From positions 1 through 51,332 of the forward strand of contig NZ_JAOTBD010000025.1 in NCBI RefSeq assembly GCF_026162625.1: 51,332 bases of DNA, given 5' to 3'. This DNA is from Paracoccus beibuensis (GTDB lineage: Bacteria > Pseudomonadota > Alphaproteobacteria > Rhodobacterales > Rhodobacteraceae). Under the pieces are notes generated by a model, which saw nothing but the letters and a program-made list of their open reading frames with translations, was not told the origin of the DNA and ran no database searches. Positions within the stretch are counted from its first letter, which is position 1; each line of letters begins with the position of its first letter. Below, one piece after another: positions 15,338 through 25,133 of the stretch. The position numbers and the translations under genes are program-made.

Positions 15338-18300
15338 TCACGCGACCAGAGCCTCGGCGCGTTTCAGATCAACGCTGACCAGCTGGCTGACGCCCTGCTC
15401 GACCATGGTGACGCCGAACAGCCGGTCCATCCGTGCCATTGTCACCGCATGGTGCGTGATGATCAGGAACCGCGTGTCGGTGCGGCGCGTCATCTCGTCC
15501 AGAAGATCGCAGAAGCGGCTGACATTGGCGTCGTCCAGCGGCGCGTCGACCTCGTCCAGGACGCAGATCGGCGCAGGGTTCGCCAGGAAGACCGCGAAGA
15601 TCAGCGCCATGGCGGTCAGCGTCTGCTCGCCCCCGGACAGCAGGCTGAGGGTTGAAAGGCGCTTGCCCGGCGGCTGGCACATGATCTCCAGACCCGCCTC
15701 CAGCGGATCGTCCGATTCGACCAGCACCAGCCGCGCTTCGCCACCGCCAAACAGGGTCGTGAACAACGTCGCGAAATTGGCGTTCACCGTGTCGAAGGCC
15801 GTCAGCAGGCGTTCGCGTCCCTCGCGGTTCAGGCTGCCGATGCCGGCACGGAGCTTGCGGATCGCTTCTTCCAGATCGGTCTTCTCGGCCGCCAGCGTGT
15901 CACGTTCGGACTCGAGCGCGCGCTTGTCCTCGTCGGCGCGAAGGTTCACGGCGCCAAGGGCGTCGCGCGCGGTCCGCAGGCGGGCGATCTGGTCCTCCAT
16001 CGCGTCGGCGGCAGACGTTTCGTCGATGTCCCCCATCGCGGCGCGAAGGGCGTCGGGCGTCTGCTCGGTTTCTTCGGCGATCCGGGCGCGGGCCGCGGCC
16101 TCCGCGTCGCGGGCGGCCTCGGCGCGGGCCTCGCGGGCGGCGCGGGTCTCGCGGGCCTCAGCGGCCAGCCGTCCGGCCTCGCGCTCGGCCAGCGCGGCAA
16201 CGCGGGCGGCATCGTCGGCGGCCGACAGGGCGTCGCGGGCGCGGGTCAGACGAGCCTCGCCCTGGGCCTCACGCTCGGCCAGCGCGGCCCGACGCTCGGC
16301 CAGCAGCGCGGGCTGGGCGCTGGCCTCGGCCAGCTCGTCCTCGGCCGTCTCGCGACGTGCGGTCAGCTCTGACGAACGGGTTCCGGCCTGCTGCAGGCGC
16401 AGACGCCAGCCCGAATCTTCCTTGGCGATCTCTTGCAGCCGCTTCAGGCGGGCATTCGCCTCGCGCCGCAGCTCGTCCAGTGCGGCGCGGCGCGTCATCG
16501 TGGCAATGCGCGCGGCCTCGACCCCGGTGCGGGCATGTTCCACTGCCGCGGCGGCGTCGGCCCGGTCGGGCAGCGCCGACAGCTGGGCCTCGGCGTCTGA
16601 CAGGCGGGCGCGGGCATCGGCGGCATCGTGGCGGTGCCGGGCCAGTTCGCCCCGGGCCGATTCGGCGCGGCTGGCGGCCATCGCCAGATCCGATTCGGCG
16701 CGAGTGGCGGCGCGGGCGGCGTCCGACAGCAGGCGCTCGGCCTCTCGCCGCGCGTCGCGGGCCGACTTCTCGACCTGCGCCGCATCCGACAGCGCGGCCT
16801 TGGCGTCGTCATGCGTCTCGGCCGCGGCCTCGGCACACGCCTGCGCCTCGGCAGCCTGCGCGCTGATCTCGGCCAGTTCGTTGACCTTCTGCAGGTGCAG
16901 CGCCGCGGTCGAGCTGGCCTCTCCGGCCATGACCCGCATCCCGTCCCAGCGAAAGAGATCGCCCGTTGGCGTGACCAGTCGCTGGCCCGGGCGCAGGGCC
17001 GCCTGCAGGCCTGCCCCCCGCTGCGCATCGGGCACCAGGCCCGTCTGCGACAGGCGGCGCGCCAGCACCGAAGGACCATGCACATGCGGCGCCAGCGCCT
17101 GAACGTCCGGGGGCAGCGGCTGGGGGTCGTCCCAGCCCGGCAGGTCGTGCCAGCCGGACCCGTCGCCTGTCACACCGGTCCGCAGATCGTCGCCAAGCGC
17201 CGCGCCGAACGCCGTCTCATATCCTCGGGCGACCTGCACGCGGTCAAGAAGCGTCGCGCCGCCCGACCGGCCCCGGTCGACCAGCCGGCGCAGCGCGGCC
17301 ATCTCGGCCCCAAGGGCGGCGGCCTCGCCCTCGGCCTCGGCGCGGGCGGCACGGGCGGCGGCTTCGGATGTCTCGAACTCGGCCCGGGCGGCCTCGGCCT
17401 CGGCCAGGGCGTCCTCGGCGCCGTCCCCCCGGTCGCGCGCCTGGTCCTGAGCCGCATCGGCCTGGTCCAGCGCCAGAGCCGCCGCCTCTCCGGCCGCATC
17501 AGCCTGCGCGACGGCCGCGGCGGCCTCGGCCGCGGCGCGGTCGGCGCGGTTGAACATCGCACGCAGGTCGCCCACAAGACGCTCGGCCGACTGGTGCCGT
17601 GCGGCCAGCCGCGCCGATTCGTCGACCAGTTCCGCCAGCCGCGCCTCGACCTCCCGCAGGGCCTCGGCAGCGGCGTCGGCGGTCTCGGCTGCGGTCTCCA
17701 GACGGTCGTCATGGCCTTCGCCCGCCTTCTCAAGCTCGGCCTTTTCCCAGGCCAGCCGCTCGACCACCTCTCCGGCATCGCGGTTCAAAGCCTCCTCGCG
17801 GCCGATGTCCCGGTCCAGCTGGGCAATCCGGCCCGCCAAGCCGGCCATGACCTCGGCCGCCCGCGCCTCGGCCTCGTCCAGCGCGTCCCGCTCCACGGCG
17901 ATGCGCTGGACCAGGGCCACCGCAATCTGCTCCTCCTCGCGCAGCGGCGGCAGGGCCTCCTCGGCCTCGGCCCGCCGCGCCTCGGCCTCGCTGGCCGCGG
18001 CCCCCGCGTCCGACGCGGCGCGCACCGCCTGCGCCAGCCCCTCGGCCGCCGCCAGTCGCGCAGCCTCGGCCTCGGCCCAGCGCCGATAAAGCAGCACGCT
18101 TTCGGCCAGCCGCAGCGCGGCCCCGATCTCGCGGTATCTCGCGGCGGCCCGCGCCTGGCGCGCCAGCGTCGCCGCCTGCGCGGACAGCTGGTCCAGCGTG
18201 TCGTCGACGCGCAGCAGGTTTCCCTCGGCCGCGTTGAGCTTCAGCTCGGCCTCGTGCCGCCGCGCATATAGCCCCGAAATCCCCGCCGCCTCCTCGAGGA

Positions 18301-18787
18301 TGCGGCGGCGGCTTTTCGGCTTGGCGTTGATCAGTTCGCTGATCTGGCCCTGGCGCACCAGCGCCGGGCTGTGCGCCCCTGTCGAGGCGTCGGCGAACAG
18401 CATCTGCACGTCGCGCGCCCGCACGTCCTTGCCGGCGATCTTGTAGGCGCTTCCCGCGTCGCGGGTGATGCGGCGGGTGATGTCGAACTGGTCTTCGTCG
18501 TTGAAGCCCGCAGGGGCCAGGCGGTCGCGGTTGTCCAGCGTCAGCGACACTTCGGCATGGGCGCGGGCGCTGCGACGCGTGGTGCCGGCGAAGATCACGT
18601 CCTCCATCCCCTCGCCGCGCATGGCGGTCGGGCGGTTCTCTCCCATGACCCAGCGCAGCGCCTCCAGCAGGTTCGACTTTCCGCAGCCGTTGGGACCGAC
18701 CACGCCCGTCAGCCCCTCGCGGATGACCAGATCGGTCGGGTCCACGAAGCTCTTGAAGCCGTTCAGGCGCAGGCGGTCGAAGCGCAA
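15338..18787 (-). CDS. smc: Chromosome segregation protein SMC
   Basis: This 1149-residue SMC ATPase organises and segregates the chromosome together with ScpA and ScpB, which are not in this window. Walker A GPNGCGKSN is at residues 31-39, preceded by the RLRLNGFKSFVDPTDL beginning. Two long alanine/glutamate/arginine-rich coiled coils flank a hinge near residues 480-640. The C-terminal head has the signature LSLLSGGEQTLTA and Walker B VLDEVDAPLDD. Length is normal. The start codon is TTG at 18787: the family N terminus begins exactly there and no ATG or GTG fits. A weak start may keep SMC levels low. The ridA-like gene follows 46 bases later. Confidence 0.96.
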   Translation of the reverse strand: MRFDRLRLNGFKSFVDPTDLVIREGLTGVVGPNGCGKSNLLEALRWVMGENRPTAMRGEGMEDVIFAGTTRRSARAHAEVSLTLDNRDRLAPAGFNDEDQFDITRRITRDAGSAYKIAGKDVRARDVQMLFADASTGAHSPALVRQGQISELINAKPKSRRRILEEAAGISGLYARRHEAELKLNAAEGNLLRVDDTLDQLSAQAATLARQARAAARYREIGAALRLAESVLLYRRWAEAEAARLAAAEGLAQAVRAASDAGAAASEAEARRAEAEEALPPLREEEQIAVALVQRIAVERDALDEAEARAAEVMAGLAGRIAQLDRDIGREEALNRDAGEVVERLAWEKAELEKAGEGHDDRLETAAETADAAAEALREVEARLAELVDESARLAARHQSAERLVGDLRAMFNRADRAAAEAAAAVAQADAAGEAAALALDQADAAQDQARDRGDGAEDALAEAEAARAEFETSEAAARAARAEAEGEAAALGAEMAALRRLVDRGRSGGATLLDRVQVARGYETAFGAALGDDLRTGVTGDGSGWHDLPGWDDPQPLPPDVQALAPHVHGPSVLARRLSQTGLVPDAQRGAGLQAALRPGQRLVTPTGDLFRWDGMRVMAGEASSTAALHLQKVNELAEISAQAAEAQACAEAAAETHDDAKAALSDAAQVEKSARDARREAERLLSDAARAATRAESDLAMAASRAESARGELARHRHDAADARARLSDAEAQLSALPDRADAAAAVEHARTGVEAARIATMTRRAALDELRREANARLKRLQEIAKEDSGWRLRLQQAGTRSSELTARRETAEDELAEASAQPALLAERRAALAEREAQGEARLTRARDALSAADDAARVAALAEREAGRLAAEARETRAAREARAEAARDAEAAARARIAEETEQTPDALRAAMGDIDETSAADAMEDQIARLRTARDALGAVNLRADEDKRALESERDTLAAEKTDLEEAIRKLRAGIGSLNREGRERLLTAFDTVNANFATLFTTLFGGGEARLVLVESDDPLEAGLEIMCQPPGKRLSTLSLLSGGEQTLTAMALIFAVFLANPAPICVLDEVDAPLDDANVSRFCDLLDEMTRRTDTRFLIITHHAVTMARMDRLFGVTMVEQGVSQLVSVDLKRAEALVA

Positions 18788-18957
18788 GGATTACATCCGT
18801 CAGATTCGGGGCAATTGGGGATTGTCCCTGCATGGCAGGCGCAAGTCAACTGCACCCCAAGATGTGGGATGCTGCGCCGGTGCCCCTACAAGATGCACAA
18901 GCGGCGCGGGATCTGGCGCGCTGGACCCCGCCGCGCTAGCCTGAGGAGATGATCCGC

Positions 18958-19329
18958 ATGCTCGCCATCATCCTCGGGTTCCAGCTGGCAGGAGAGGTAA
19001 TCTCCCGCAGCCTGGACCTTCCCCTTCCGGGCCCCGTGGCCGGGCTGATCGGGCTGGTCGGGGCCTGCATCCTCCGCCCCCGGCTTGCCGACGCGATCCG
19101 GCCGACCGCCACGGGCCTTCTGTCGCACCTGTCACTGTTCTTCGTCCCGGCGGGCGTCGGCATCGTCGCACACCTCGACCTGCTTCGCACCCACGGCATC
19201 GGCCTGGCGGTGGCGGTGATGGCCTCGACCGTCCTGGCCATCGCCGCGGGGGCGCTGGCCTTCACCGCCGTCGCGCGCCTGACCGGGACCGAGGAACCGC
19301 AGGCCCTGAAGGATCAGGGCCGTGAGTGA
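18958..19329 (+). CDS. lrgA: CidA/LrgA-family holin-like membrane protein
   Basis: This 123-residue protein has four membrane segments and the family pattern ILGFQLAGEVISRSLDLPLPGPVAGLIGL and LSLFFVPAGVGIV. CidA/LrgA proteins form small membrane pores; with LrgB they influence murein hydrolase activity, and in other bacteria and plastids they move pyruvate, lactate or glycolate. I choose the ATG at 18958 because GAGGAG at 18943-18948 is nine bases away. The ATG at 18949 directly abuts that site and would be poorly placed. The gene overlaps lrgB by eight bases, so the two are translationally coupled. Confidence 0.88.
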   Translation: MLAIILGFQLAGEVISRSLDLPLPGPVAGLIGLVGACILRPRLADAIRPTATGLLSHLSLFFVPAGVGIVAHLDLLRTHGIGLAVAVMASTVLAIAAGALAFTAVARLTGTEEPQALKDQGRE

Positions 19330-20041
19330 CCCGGCGCTGATCTGGTCCTACCTGGCGCAGGGGCCGCTTCTGTGGCTGACGGCGACGCTGGTCGCCTATC
19401 TTGCGGGCGACGCCATCTTTCGTGCGGCCGGAAGGTCAAGCTGGGCCAATCCCGTCCTGCTGGCGGTAATCCCTCTGGCACTGCTGCTCTGGCTGACCGG
19501 CACGGACTATGCCACCTATTTCGAAGGCGCACAGTTCGTCCACTTCATGCTGGGCCCGGCAACGGTCGCGCTTGCCCTGCCGCTCTATGACAACCTGCCG
19601 CGCGTCCGCCGGGCGGCGCTGCCGATGCTGGCAAGCCTTCTCGCCGGCTCGGGGATGGCGGTGTTGTCGGCCCTGGCGCTTGCCCGCACCTTCGGGATCG
19701 AAGGTTCGGTCCTTGCATCGCTGGCGCCGAAATCAACGACCGCCCCGGTCGCCATCGGCATTGCCGAGAAGCTGGGCGGCCAGCCCACGCTGACGGCGTC
19801 GCTGGTCCTGCTGACGGGCATCTTTGGCGCGATCGTGGTAACACCGCTGCTGAACGCGCTGCGGCTCCGGGACTGGCGCGCGCGCGGGTTCGCCGTTGGC
19901 GTCGCCGCCCATGGCATCGGCACGGCCCGGGCGTTTCAGGTCAACGCCACGGCAGGCGCATTTTCAGGGATCGGGATGGGGCTCAACGCCGTACTGACGG
20001 CGATCATCGCGCCGCTGGCATTGCAATGGCTGGGCGGCTGA
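19322..20041 (+). CDS. lrgB: LrgB-family membrane protein
   Basis: This 239-residue protein has about seven membrane helices. Family motifs are visible: FVHFMLGPATVALALPLYDN, SLAPKSTTAPVAI (appearing as LAPKSTTAPVAIG) and the C-terminal AHGIGTARAFQVN. The duplicated inverted-topology pattern is like that of the plastidial glycolate/glycerate transporter relatives. With LrgA it probably forms a small-acid transport or envelope-stress complex. The GTG start at 19322 lies within the end of lrgA. A short spacer and the convergent molybdopterin gene follow. No lytSR-type two-component regulator is adjacent. Confidence 0.9.
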   Translation: MSDPALIWSYLAQGPLLWLTATLVAYLAGDAIFRAAGRSSWANPVLLAVIPLALLLWLTGTDYATYFEGAQFVHFMLGPATVALALPLYDNLPRVRRAALPMLASLLAGSGMAVLSALALARTFGIEGSVLASLAPKSTTAPVAIGIAEKLGGQPTLTASLVLLTGIFGAIVVTPLLNALRLRDWRARGFAVGVAAHGIGTARAFQVNATAGAFSGIGMGLNAVLTAIIAPLALQWLGG

Positions 20042-20069
20042 GGACGCGCCTATGAACCCGACCGCGACG

Positions 20070-20603
20070 TCACTTCTTTGGGCGGAAGGCGACGATCCGC
20101 GCCGGATCCGTTTCGATCCTCGCGGCCCCGATCAGATCGAGGCAGTAGGGAACAGCGCCAAAGACCGCGTTCAAGCAGGTCACGATGGCCGAGGGTTTTC
20201 CGGGGATCGTGATGATCAGGCTGCGGCCACGAATCGCCGCCGTCTGGCGCGACAGGATAGCCGTCGGCACCTCTGCCAGGCTGGCGCGGCGCATTTCCTC
20301 TCCAAAGCCTGGCAGTTCCTTGTCCATGACATCGGCGACGGCCTCGGGGGTCAGGTCGCGGGGGGCCGGGCCGGTGCCGCCGGTCACCAGGATCAGGTCC
20401 GCGTCGGCATCCGCCAGATCGCGCAGCTTGTCGGCCACGGTTTCCCGGCCATCGGGGACGATCACGCGGTCGATCTGCATGGGCGAGGTGATCACGTCCC
20501 TCAGCCAGGCTTCGGCACCGGGGCCGCCCTTGTCCTCGTATTCACCGCGCGACGCACGGTCGCTGACGGTCACGATGACGATGCGGGCGGGTCTGTCGGT
20601 CAT
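20070..20603 (-). CDS. Molybdopterin adenylyltransferase (MogA/MoaB family)
   Basis: This 177-residue protein belongs to the MPT-binding fold that adenylates molybdopterin before molybdenum insertion. Visible signatures are VTVSDRASRGEYEDKGGPG near the N terminus, LILVTGGTGPAPRDLTPEA around residues 70-88, and GRSLIITIPGKPSA. The SDR..GEYEDK..G and TGGTG..PRD.TPE patterns fit MogA slightly better than MoaB, but the two cannot be separated with certainty. The ATG at 20603 is chosen because the conserved beta-strand follows directly; nine more upstream codons are open. No other molybdenum cofactor gene is in the window. It is convergent with lrgB. Confidence 0.88.
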   Translation of the reverse strand: MTDRPARIVIVTVSDRASRGEYEDKGGPGAEAWLRDVITSPMQIDRVIVPDGRETVADKLRDLADADADLILVTGGTGPAPRDLTPEAVADVMDKELPGFGEEMRRASLAEVPTAILSRQTAAIRGRSLIITIPGKPSAIVTCLNAVFGAVPYCLDLIGAARIETDPARIVAFRPKK

Positions 20604-20654
20604 GCTGCGGCCTTTCGATAGCGCGGCCACTGTGGGACAGGGGTTGGCAAAAGA

Positions 20655-20681
20655 AAAGGCCGCGGAGGTGCCGCGGCCTTT
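20655..20681 (-). terminator. argG terminator
   Basis: On the minus strand an 11-base perfect stem AAAGGCCGCGG / CCGCGGCCTTT with a 5-base loop leads into TTTTCTTTT. It is 20 bases past the argG stop codon and separates argG from the molybdopterin gene downstream on the same strand. Confidence 0.9.
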
Positions 20682-20700
20682 GCCTCAGGTCTCGGGTGCC

Positions 20701-21927
20701 TCAGCGGACCCGGGCGTTCCGGTTCGCGATCAGCTTCAGGCGCAGCGCGTTCAGGCGGATGAAGCCCGCCGCGTCTTTCTGGTCATAGGCGCCGGCGTCG
20801 TCCTCGAAGGTCACATGCGCCTCGCTGTACAGCGAATGATCCGACCAGCGGCCCACGCAGGTCGCCAGGCCCTTGTAGAGCTTCAGCCGCACCGTGCCGG
20901 TGACGTGCTCCTGCGACTTGTCGATCAGGGCCTGCAGCATCTCGCGCTCGGGGCTGAACCAGAAGCCGTTGTAGATCAGCTCCGCATAGCGCGGCATGAT
21001 CGAGTCCTTCAGGTGGCCCGCGCCGCTGTCCAGCGTGATCTGCTCGATGCCGCGATGGGCTTCCAGCAGGACGGTGCCGCCCGGCGTCTCGTAGATGCCG
21101 CGCGACTTCATGCCGACGAAACGGTTCTCGACGAAATCCAGCCGTCCGATGCCGTGCTTGCCGCCCAGCTCGTTCAGCCTGGTCAGGATCGTGGCGGGCG
21201 ACATCGCCTCGCCGTCGATTGCCACGGCGTCGCCCTTTTCGAAGGTCACCTCGATGAACTCGGGCGTATCCGGCGCATCCTCGGGGTTCACGGTGCGCTG
21301 ATAGACATAGTCGGGCGCGGCTTCGGCCGGGTTCTCCAGCGCCTTGCCCTCGCTCGAGGTGTGCAGCAGGTTCGCATCGACGCTGAAAGGCGCCTCGCCG
21401 CGCTTGTCCTTGGCGATCGGGATCTGGTTCTTCTCGGCGAACTCGATCAGCTTGGTGCGGCTGGTCAGGTCCCACTCGCGCCACGGCGCGATCACCTTGA
21501 TCGACGGGTCGAGCGCATAGGCCGACAGTTCGAACCGGACCTGGTCGTTGCCCTTGCCGGTCGCGCCATGCGCCACCGCATCGGCGCCGTTGTCCTGCGC
21601 GATCCGCACCAGGTGCTGAGAGATCAGCGGCCGGGCGATAGACGTGCCCAGCAGGTACAGCCCCTCGTAGAGCGCGTTGGCCCGGAACATCGGGAACACG
21701 AAGTCGCGCACGAATTCCTCGCGCACGTCGACGATGTGGATGTTTTCCGGCTTGATGCCCAGCATCTCGGCCTTCTGGCGCGCGGGTTCCAGCTCCTCGC
21801 CCTGGCCCAGGTCGGCGGTGAAGGTGATGACCTCGCAACCGTATTCGGTCTGCAGCCATTTCAGGATGATCGAGGTGTCCAGGCCCCCGGAATAGGCCAG
21901 GACGACTTTCTTCGGCGCGTCGGTCAT
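20701..21927 (-). CDS. argG: Argininosuccinate synthase
   Basis: This 408-residue enzyme joins citrulline and aspartate with ATP to give argininosuccinate in arginine biosynthesis. The ATP-binding PP-loop AYSGGLDTS is at residues 11-19. Further family segments include [44 protein letters not shown] and [11 protein letters not shown]. Length is normal. The ATG at 21927 has an ordinary spacer to the divergent GST gene. argH and other arginine genes are not adjacent, so this is a stand-alone gene with its own strong terminator. Confidence 0.97.
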   Translation of the reverse strand: MTDAPKKVVLAYSGGLDTSIILKWLQTEYGCEVITFTADLGQGEELEPARQKAEMLGIKPENIHIVDVREEFVRDFVFPMFRANALYEGLYLLGTSIARPLISQHLVRIAQDNGADAVAHGATGKGNDQVRFELSAYALDPSIKVIAPWREWDLTSRTKLIEFAEKNQIPIAKDKRGEAPFSVDANLLHTSSEGKALENPAEAAPDYVYQRTVNPEDAPDTPEFIEVTFEKGDAVAIDGEAMSPATILTRLNELGGKHGIGRLDFVENRFVGMKSRGIYETPGGTVLLEAHRGIEQITLDSGAGHLKDSIMPRYAELIYNGFWFSPEREMLQALIDKSQEHVTGTVRLKLYKGLATCVGRWSDHSLYSEAHVTFEDDAGAYDQKDAAGFIRLNALRLKLIANRNARVR

Positions 21928-22048
21928 GCGGTCAACCCCTCATTCAAGTTTGCGCGGGAATACGGCCATTCGCGCGGTGTCACAAGGGCAGAGGCGGCGC
22001 GAAACCAACGCAGGCCGGACGGGTTGACCTGTCATGCAGGAGGATCGA

Positions 22049-22741
22049 ATGGCTGACTTCACGCTCTACTACTGGCCGCTGCCGTTCCGGGGGCAGTTCA
22101 TCCGCGCCGTTCTGGCAGATGCCGGGGCGGCTTGGGACGAACCGGATGCGGATGCCGTATCCGATATCATGTCGCGCGACCCGGCTCAACAACCCGTGCC
22201 CTTCATGGCCCCGCCGATGCTGGTGGATCGAAGCGGCGTCGCCGTGGCGCAGATGCCGTCGATCCTGTTCCACCTGGCCGACAGGTTCGACCTGATGCCC
22301 GCTGAACCACAGCTTGCGGCGCTGACGACGAAAGTCGTCAACGACGCGAACGATGTGCTGGACGAGATCACGCTGAATGGCGGCCAGAAGATGTGGACCG
22401 ACGACAGCTGGGCCGAATACCGCCCCCGCCTGCAGCGCTGGATGGCAATCTGGGAGGAAACCGCCCACCGTCACGGCAGCGGCGATCTGCTGCTGGGCGG
22501 CGACGCACCGGGGCTGGCGGACCTGACGACGGCGGTCCTGTGGTTCACCATGGCAGACAAGCTGCCGGTGCTGGACGAGCTGCTGCGCGACAGTGCGCCG
22601 ATGGTTCACGCCATGTCGCATCGCCTGATGGAGGGCCCGGCGCTGCGCCGGATGCGGCAGGACACCGATGCCCGCTTTGGCGACGCCTATTGCGGCGGCC
22701 AAATCGAGAAGTCGCTGCGGGCCGCTCTGAAGTCGGGCTGA
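22049..22741 (+). CDS. Glutathione S-transferase-like protein
   Basis: This 230-residue protein has an N-terminal thioredoxin-like domain (MADFTLYYWPLPFRG, then a VAQMPSILFHLADRF segment that corresponds to the E/Q-S glutathione-binding turn). An all-helical C-terminal domain follows, with a GLADLTTAVLWFTM segment like the GST N-capping box. Substrate is unknown. The ATG at 22049 is chosen over one at 22034 because AGGAGG lies just ahead of it. The gene is divergent from argG and precedes ilvA by 38 bases, so both may be transcribed together. Confidence 0.82.
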   Translation: MADFTLYYWPLPFRGQFIRAVLADAGAAWDEPDADAVSDIMSRDPAQQPVPFMAPPMLVDRSGVAVAQMPSILFHLADRFDLMPAEPQLAALTTKVVNDANDVLDEITLNGGQKMWTDDSWAEYRPRLQRWMAIWEETAHRHGSGDLLLGGDAPGLADLTTAVLWFTMADKLPVLDELLRDSAPMVHAMSHRLMEGPALRRMRQDTDARFGDAYCGGQIEKSLRAALKSG

Positions 22742-22779
22742 CGCTTGCCAAACAGCGGAATTCGCGGCATGGGCGGGGC

Positions 22780-24021
22780 ATGGAAAACTTTGTCGCCTCC
22801 GTCCGTCTGGCCGAGGCCGCGCTTCGCGACCTGTTCGAGCCTACCCCGTTGCAGCGCAACGATCACCTGTCGGCCAAGTATGGCGCAGACATCTGGCTCA
22901 AGCGCGAGGATCTGACGCCCGTGCGCAGCTACAAGCTGCGCGGCGCCTTCAACGCCATGCGCAAGCTGGTCGGACCGGGCAAGCCGGGCCATTTCGTCTG
23001 CGCCAGCGCCGGCAACCATGCGCAGGGCGTGGCCTTCGCCTGCCGCCATTTCGGCGCGCGCGGCACGATCTTCATGCCGGTGACGACGCCCAAGCAGAAG
23101 ATCGACAAGACCCGCATCTTCGGCGGCGACGCCGTCGAGATCGTGCTGACCGGCGACTATTTCGACCAGACCCTGGCCGCCGCGCAAGAGTTCTGCGCCC
23201 GGGAAGGCGCACAGTTCCTGTCGCCCTTCGACGCGCCCGACATCATCGAGGGTCAGGCTACCGTCGGGATGGAGATGCTGTCCCAGCTGGGCCGCGCGCC
23301 CGACCTGGTCGTGCTGCCCGTCGGCGGCGGCGGGCTGTCGGCGGGCGTCACCCGCCTTCTTCAGACCGAAGCGCCCGACACCGCCTTCGCCTTCGCCGAG
23401 CCGCTTGGCGGCGGCAGCCTGCGCGCCGCGCTGGAGGCCGGGGCGCCCGTCGCCCTGCCGGCCGTCGACAGCTTTGTCGATGGCGCGGCCGTGGCCCGCA
23501 TCGGTGCCGTGCCCTTCGAGACGCTGTCGCGTTTTTCCACCCTGGATGTCCACCTGGCGCCCGAGGATCGCATCTGCTGCACCATGCTGGAGATGCTGAA
23601 CACCGAAGGCGTGGTGCTGGAGCCCGCCGGTGCGCTGGCGCTGGACGTCCTGGGCGACCTGGGCGATCTGACCGGCAAGACGGTCGTCTGCGTCTGTTCG
23701 GGCGGCAACTTCGATTTCGAACGCCTGCCCGAGGTCAAGGAGAGGGCGCAGCGTTTCGCGGGGCTGAAAAGCTATTTCATCCTGCGACTGCCGCAGCGTC
23801 CGGGCGCCCTGCGCGATTTCCTCAACCTCCTGGGGCCTGACGACGACGTGGCGCGGTTCGAATATCTGAAGAAATCGGCGCGCAACTTCGGCTCGATCCT
23901 TCTGGGCATCGAGACCAGCCGGTCCGACAACCTCGCAGCCCTCAAGTCGCGGCTGGACGACGCTGGCATCGCCTATCGCGACATCACCAACGACAAGATC
24001 CTGGCTGAGCTGCTGGTCTGA
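22780..24021 (+). CDS. ilvA: Threonine ammonia-lyase (threonine deaminase)
   Basis: This 413-residue PLP enzyme converts threonine to 2-oxobutanoate and ammonia, the first step toward isoleucine. The cofactor lysine is Lys52 in RSYKLRGAFNAM. The substrate loop SAGNHAQG is at 76-83, and the glycine-rich phosphate-binding loop GGGGLSAG is near 180-190. Residues from about 330 form a single ACT-like domain (YFILRLPQRPGALRDFLNLL), shorter than the E. coli IlvA double module, so allosteric control is likely but simpler. The ATG at 22780 follows GGGCGGGG. The 2-aminoacrylate and 2-aminocrotonate by-products of this enzyme are substrates of RidA, a member of which is encoded at 14836-15291. Confidence 0.94.
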   Translation: MENFVASVRLAEAALRDLFEPTPLQRNDHLSAKYGADIWLKREDLTPVRSYKLRGAFNAMRKLVGPGKPGHFVCASAGNHAQGVAFACRHFGARGTIFMPVTTPKQKIDKTRIFGGDAVEIVLTGDYFDQTLAAAQEFCAREGAQFLSPFDAPDIIEGQATVGMEMLSQLGRAPDLVVLPVGGGGLSAGVTRLLQTEAPDTAFAFAEPLGGGSLRAALEAGAPVALPAVDSFVDGAAVARIGAVPFETLSRFSTLDVHLAPEDRICCTMLEMLNTEGVVLEPAGALALDVLGDLGDLTGKTVVCVCSGGNFDFERLPEVKERAQRFAGLKSYFILRLPQRPGALRDFLNLLGPDDDVARFEYLKKSARNFGSILLGIETSRSDNLAALKSRLDDAGIAYRDITNDKILAELLV

Positions 24022-24139
24022 CAGCCCCGCCGGTTGCGCTGGTGCCTGAATGTGCGACCGGGATTCACTCTCACGACTGGATGCAAGCACCATGGCCTCA
24101 GTTTGTCATGCGAACGCCATGAGCGACCCTGGGCGACGC

Positions 24140-25083
24140 CACTGGTCCAAGTGACCCGGTGGGACACGGCGTCAGGCCTGCAAGGCAATGATCGCACGCC
24201 TTGCTCATGAACTCGGGTTGGGTCTTCGAGGGCCAGAAGGGTTGCAACGTGGCGGAAGGCCGGACCGCCGTGGATCGCGGAGTGCGCTGAAAGAGTCGCC
24301 CCCAACGATCCCGCCTTGGGCCCAAGCAATCGCCGCCGCGTTCCGACGGCGCTGGCTGCTGGGCGACTGGCTCTGCGCCCTGCCACCCGCTCGGCGCGGC
24401 ATCGGTGCCCGGACCTGCCACGGCATCTCTCGGCTGCCTGACGCCGACGCTGGAGCGGTTCACGTGCCATCCGATCGGCTTCTTCCCGTTCGACATCGCA
24501 GCAGTTCAGGCCGTTGAAGGCAACCTGTCACTGCTCGCCCGCGCTGACCGCGGAAGCACACTTGTCGTCACCCGGCTTTTTCGACATGGCAGACCGGAAG
24601 ACCGGACTGGCAGTTCTTGCGACACATGCTCTATCCGCTGCCATATCAGGTCCACACCCCTCGCCACCCGTCGCAGCAGTCCAAGCCCAGTGAACAGCGG
24701 TATCCACTTTGCCGAGCAGGCCCGAAACTGGAACGCCATCCATTTCAGGCCAAGCGCTGCGACATGATAGGCAAGGGCGGATGTTGAATGCCACAGGTCC
24801 GAGACAAGCACGCGAACGGACCGCGGCTGATGAGGCTCAACCATCTTGGACCAAATCACCAATCGGGCGGATGAGCCGCACGATCATTGGACGCTTGCGC
24901 GACGGCAACGCCTTTAAGCTCCTCACGCATCCCGCAAACTTCATCGCGGCCTGAAACGACGTGCGCAGGCTCAGGACCCTTTCGCCTCACGTCTGACGAC
25001 TGCATCCGCTTGAGCTGGGATTTCCGGCCTGACGGAAGCACCGTGAACACGAGCCAGAAAATGCCCCGCCTGACAGCTACACA
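24140..25083 (+). pseudogene. Decayed IS481-family transposase
   Basis: Pieces of an IS481-type transposase can be read in order but in shifting frames with several stops. A GVRPARQ...SHALL segment resembles the N-terminal AVR.AIQ.SQASL, followed by IAAAFRRRWLLGDWLCALPP and HGISRLPD. Then comes GFFPFDIAAVQAVEGNLSLL (family GYFHIDIAEVQTAEGKLYLF, including the first catalytic aspartate), then NSGIHFAEQARNWN (family DNGIQFAEQ, with the second catalytic Asp changed to Ser). Next are a LNHLGPNHQSGG remnant of TKPNHPWTNGQVE and RMSRTI. At the end the fragments RRLRTL, LTSDDCIRLSWDFRPDG and QKMPRL parallel RRLKTL, LTPYE.IC...SEPDRF and QMPGLN. The whole coding length is present but inactive. It fills the 1.1-kb gap between ilvA and the PP2C gene. 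Confidence 0.85.
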
Positions 25084-25133
25084 ACGTGCAGCCGTTTACC
25101 CGAACTTAACGCCAGGGGCGCTAGAGATCGGGC

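Noticed and set aside
16628..18271. Long plus-strand open frame opposite smc, and others in the same region
   Set aside because: High GC content gives long open antisense frames; composition is low complexity and no family matches, while the minus strand encodes a complete SMC.
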